A stretch of DNA of 25,565 bases. Origin: a virus. The notes below the pieces were generated by a model. That model was not told the DNA's origin and ran no database searches. It worked only from the letters and a program-made list of their open reading frames with translations. Position numbers and translations under genes: made by a program. The stretch spans positions 1-25,565 of IMG/VR virus record IMGVR_UViG_3300009447_000040. One strand, 5' to 3'. Shown here one piece after another: positions 22,780-25,565 of the stretch. Numbering within the stretch: position 1 is the first letter of the stretch; every line of letters begins with the position of its first letter.

Positions 22780-25008
22780 ATGAATAAAGACAATCGAGTA
22801 TCAAATTTACCAGAAATTCTATCGCTTTCTTCCGATCAGGTAGCTGACCCTTTTCCGCATCAAGCTAAGCTCGCCCCGTACAACAATGCAGATGACGACG
22901 CATTGCTACTCATAACTAGATCAGGATCTCATAACGAACAAATAAAATTCAGAAACTTTAAAAAATCTGTATTAGAAAATTCGGTTTATTTGACTGGAAA
23001 TCAATTAATAAGCGGAGAAAAAACTTTTGCAGACACTTGTACATTTGAAAGTACAATTTATATAAATGAAATTATAGATATAACTCAAACAGGAGATATA
23101 AGTGGAAATATTTTTGTTGGAGAAAGCGGTTTGTTTGAAAAAATAGGCATTGGCTTAGATTTTACAGACAGAAGGATTGTAAAAGATACATTTTCAGCAT
23201 ACCCAAATCGTTCTGGTGAAGATTATTCTTTTAGTTTTGGGGGAGGAATAGATCCAAATACATATTCTGGAGCATTGGATTTTTCTGGAGGCAGTCAGCC
23301 GAATTTAGAAACGACTACTTCATCCTATTCGATATATGAGCCATCAGGTTATTATAATTCTACCATCCCTCTTTCTCAACAAAACTGGAACACAGGAACC
23401 TCCTTAGACGGACACTCTCTTTCTCCAAGTGATTTGCATCGAGAAATGGGCGGGGCTTGGTTGCAGGTTGATTTTGATAAGCCGTTTAATTATAAAGGTT
23501 TTTCTATACATAGAGCCTCTTTAGGGAATTCTGCAGAGAAAGCGAAAGTTCTTGCTTCTGAAGACGGTTTAGATTGGACGACTATCCACAGAGTAACAGG
23601 TTTAACAAGTGGGGATTATCAAGACCCTTTGTCTCCCTCTTCTTTTTTCTTGAACAACTACCATCCTCAACCATATTCTAAATATAGGCTTGTGGCGGAA
23701 AAAGTGATCTCGGGAAATAAATGGGAGATAAATCATTTTAGCTTTTCTGGAGTAGAGTTTTTTGATCACGTTCATACAGTAAACCCTCTATATACGCTGC
23801 ATGTTTCTGGAGATTCTTGTTTCTTGGGGGACATAACTAACACCGGATACCATAGACAAGAGGGAGACTTTTACAGGGTTGGTGATTCTGATTTTTCTGG
23901 AGATTACTCGATCACAGGTGACTCAACAAGAGTTGGCGATGTTAGAATGGAAGGGGATTATCGCCTAACTGGGGATTTTACTCAAACAGGATATTCTAAT
24001 AGGTATGGAGATCAGCTTGTGATTGGCGATATTACTCATACTGGCTACCACAGGCAAAAAGGAGATTTTTATAGAATAGGCGAATCTAATTTTGTTGGAG
24101 ACTTCTCGGTTACTGGCGACTCATTAATGGTGGGAGATGTCAAAACGGAGGGCAACTATTATTTAACTGGAGATTTTACCCAAACAGGAAATTCAACTAT
24201 TTTTGGGGACGAAAGGGTTACGGGATATGTTCATATTGGAGAGTACATTTACCACTACCAAGACGAAGATACATGTATTAAACTTGACGAAGATCAGATA
24301 TCCTTAACTGCGGGAGGCGATTCAGAAATTTTGATAAGCGAATCAGACAGCGACTTTATCTCTTTTTCTACTTCTGGAGAAGAGCAAATGCGGATAGATA
24401 ATTCTGGATTTGTTGGGATTAATACTGTAGACACGCTCGGAGAACTCTCGGTAACAGGCTCATCTTATCTTGAAAAAGCTTATACTACTGGCGAAGATGG
24501 AAGATGGGAACGTGTATTTGGGGGTTCGGACGAAGTGGTTTCCTTTGTGGCCTCTCTTAATAAAGGCAGTGATAATTTTTACTTAGATTTCCCAAAAACC
24601 TTTGGGGAAAAACCGGCTCTAACACTATCTCTAGAAAACTCTCAAGGCGGCCCGATTGTTCCGTATATGATTTCAGATTTAAATGAGTTTAGGTTTGCGG
24701 TAAATTTTGGATCCGAATTGCAGAATGATAATTATAAGCTTCATGTAAACGCGAGGCCAACCGGACAATCATCAGCGAACAAAACAACGACTCAATCATT
24801 TGCGACAGACATACCCGAAGGTGTTGATTCTTTTGAGGTTCAGTATCCGTGTTCTTTTCATGCAATCCCTTCTATTTCTACAGTCATCGAGTCGGAAGGG
24901 ATCATGATACCTTATTTAGTTTCGGGGGTCAGTAGAGACTCTTACCACATAATACTTTCCTCCCTGTCTAAATCGGGCTCCAGAATTCATACGCATGCAG
25001 TCCGATAA
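22780..25008 (+). CDS. Fibre-like virion protein 2 with discoidin-like insert (742 aa)
   Basis: A tandem paralogue of fibre protein 1. The N-terminal 125 residues, the Gly-Asp repeat shaft and the C-terminal beta modules (KPALTLSLEN, IVPYMISD; IPSISTVIES, MIPYLVSG) all align with it. The key difference is an insert of about 200 residues at roughly 127-330 that reads as an F5/8 type C (discoidin) domain: GGAWLQVDFDKPFNYKGFSI, KVLASEDGLDWTTIH and YSKYRLVAEKV. Such domains bind carbohydrate or lipid head groups. It ends earlier than protein 1, without the last unique 90 residues. ATG 22780 is preferred to the in-frame TTG at 22774. Long stretches are nearly identical in DNA to fibre gene 1. Confidence 0.7.
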   Translation: MNKDNRVSNLPEILSLSSDQVADPFPHQAKLAPYNNADDDALLLITRSGSHNEQIKFRNFKKSVLENSVYLTGNQLISGEKTFADTCTFESTIYINEIIDITQTGDISGNIFVGESGLFEKIGIGLDFTDRRIVKDTFSAYPNRSGEDYSFSFGGGIDPNTYSGALDFSGGSQPNLETTTSSYSIYEPSGYYNSTIPLSQQNWNTGTSLDGHSLSPSDLHREMGGAWLQVDFDKPFNYKGFSIHRASLGNSAEKAKVLASEDGLDWTTIHRVTGLTSGDYQDPLSPSSFFLNNYHPQPYSKYRLVAEKVISGNKWEINHFSFSGVEFFDHVHTVNPLYTLHVSGDSCFLGDITNTGYHRQEGDFYRVGDSDFSGDYSITGDSTRVGDVRMEGDYRLTGDFTQTGYSNRYGDQLVIGDITHTGYHRQKGDFYRIGESNFVGDFSVTGDSLMVGDVKTEGNYYLTGDFTQTGNSTIFGDERVTGYVHIGEYIYHYQDEDTCIKLDEDQISLTAGGDSEILISESDSDFISFSTSGEEQMRIDNSGFVGINTVDTLGELSVTGSSYLEKAYTTGEDGRWERVFGGSDEVVSFVASLNKGSDNFYLDFPKTFGEKPALTLSLENSQGGPIVPYMISDLNEFRFAVNFGSELQNDNYKLHVNARPTGQSSANKTTTQSFATDIPEGVDSFEVQYPCSFHAIPSISTVIESEGIMIPYLVSGVSRDSYHIILSSLSKSGSRIHTHAVR
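23791..23860 (+). repeat. Fibre gene direct repeat A, copy 2
   Basis: The counterpart of 21219-21288. It lies just after the discoidin-like insert of fibre protein 2, so it marks where the two genes realign. Confidence 0.8.
24007..24475 (+). repeat. Fibre gene direct repeat B, copy 2
   Basis: The counterpart of 21437-21905. It encodes the shaft repeat and the QMRIDNSGFVGINTVDTLGE element. Confidence 0.85.
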
Positions 25009-25017
25009 ACTAAAACT

Positions 25018-25023
25018 AGTGTA
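25018..25023 (+). promoter_or_regulatory. Candidate phage promoter motif AGTGTA, fibre gene 3
   Basis: AGTGTA 9 nt before ATG 25033, the same spacing as before ATG 16079 and ATG 20763. Confidence 0.4.
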
Positions 25024-25032
25024 AGTAAAAAT

Positions 25033-25565
25033 ATGATTTCCGAACTTATATTCAACTCAGATGTCTTTAGTGGTCAGATATTGTATATTGATCATATTAA
25101 AACCACAGGTGCAAAATCTGTTTTCGCTGCACCCATCAATCAATTTGGAACGGGGTCTGGATCAAATATAATTTCCTTAAGATCTGGTCAGCTAGGCATA
25201 GGAATAATAGATCCAGCATTCCCGCTGCATGTTAACGGGGATGGCCAACTAGGCGGAAGTTTTACTGTTTCTGGATCTTCCGTGATCGAGGGAGATAACT
25301 ATACAGTTTCCGATTCTTATATTGGTGGAGATTTTTCTGTCACCGGTTCGTCTCTTACCAAGGGTTCTTCTATCATCGAAGGATCTTCCGTTATTGAAGG
25401 AAGCAATTATACAGTCACAAATTCTTATGTCGGCGGAAATTTTTATGTTACAGGAAGCAGTGTTATAGATGGAGACTTGACAGTTAACGGAGAAAGCTTT
25501 ATTGTTGAAGCTACCACGGTCAAGATCGAAGATAAAAACCTCGAGATAGGAATTTCTTCTACTGG
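25033..25565 (+). CDS. Fibre-like virion protein 3 (5' part; runs off the window)
   Basis: The frame is open from ATG 25033 to the edge, 177 codons. It starts MISELIFNSDVFSGQILYID. After DPAFPLHVNGDG come repeats of about 35 residues (SSVIEGDNYTVSDSYIGGDF; SSVIEGSNYTVTNSYVGGNF), then DLTVNGESFIVEATTVKIED and NLEIGISST. The last elements are typical of large phage fibre or structural proteins seen in marine phages. It is less similar to the two preceding fibres but shares the LH-V-GD motif and the Gly-rich shaft design. Confidence 0.65.
   Translation, partial: MISELIFNSDVFSGQILYIDHIKTTGAKSVFAAPINQFGTGSGSNIISLRSGQLGIGIIDPAFPLHVNGDGQLGGSFTVSGSSVIEGDNYTVSDSYIGGDFSVTGSSLTKGSSIIEGSSVIEGSNYTVTNSYVGGNFYVTGSSVIDGDLTVNGESFIVEATTVKIEDKNLEIGISST

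Noticed and set aside
20814-25565. CRISPR array in the repetitive fibre region
   Set aside because: The repeats are in-frame protein repeats of variable length, not short direct repeats with unique spacers.

Overview
The window is a virion-structure region of a tailed bacteriophage. It encodes the neck, tail tube, tape measure, tail tip and tail fibres of a long-tailed, non-contractile (siphovirus-type) virion. The distal tail genes run in the lambda order H-M-L-K-I-J. No sheath gene is visible, and no lysis, replication, integration, tRNA or CRISPR feature was seen. The DNA looks A+T-rich and the genes are packed tightly, with gaps of 0-9 nt or 4-nt overlaps inside operons. Most start codons have no good Shine-Dalgarno sequence. 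The tape-measure linker motifs (G-[YH]-[IV]-P-N-[FY]) and fibre motifs resemble those I associate with phages of marine bacteria. That host guess comes from family resemblance and was not tested.

Layout. (1) 1-16006, minus strand: one long operon, read right to left. It holds a small unknown protein, two probable tail-assembly chaperones, a 2170-aa tape measure protein, two tube-like proteins (293 and 305 aa), a gpM-like protein with a doubled core, a gpL-like Fe-S protein, a gpK-like JAMM peptidase, and a gpI-gpJ fusion cut by the window edge. (2) 16079-19454, plus strand: a divergent operon with two neck or tail-completion candidates, a tail-terminator candidate and the probable major tail tube protein. 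It ends in a strong terminator. (3) 19455-19644: a structured intergenic element. (4) 19645-20763, minus strand: an isolated paralogue of the major tail tube protein. (5) 20814 to the end, plus strand: two long paralogous fibre-like proteins and a third one cut by the window edge.

How the genes work together. The + strand genes should build the neck and tube. The - strand genes should supply the chaperone-wrapped ruler and the tip complex that closes the tube. The fibre genes probably bind receptors: one carries an inserted discoidin-like domain, and both end in repeated beta-rich modules.

Main points of interest. Four proteins share two tube-like sequence signatures and are encoded around the tape measure gene and beyond. 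A short [AGT]GTGTA motif recurs just upstream of the first gene of nearly every transcription unit and looks like a phage promoter element. The tape measure protein is punctuated by GYIPNF-type motifs and contains a possible PD-(D/E)XK nuclease-like insert. Two perfect hairpins flank the tape measure start codon. All functional calls come from reading motifs and gene order, without database searches.
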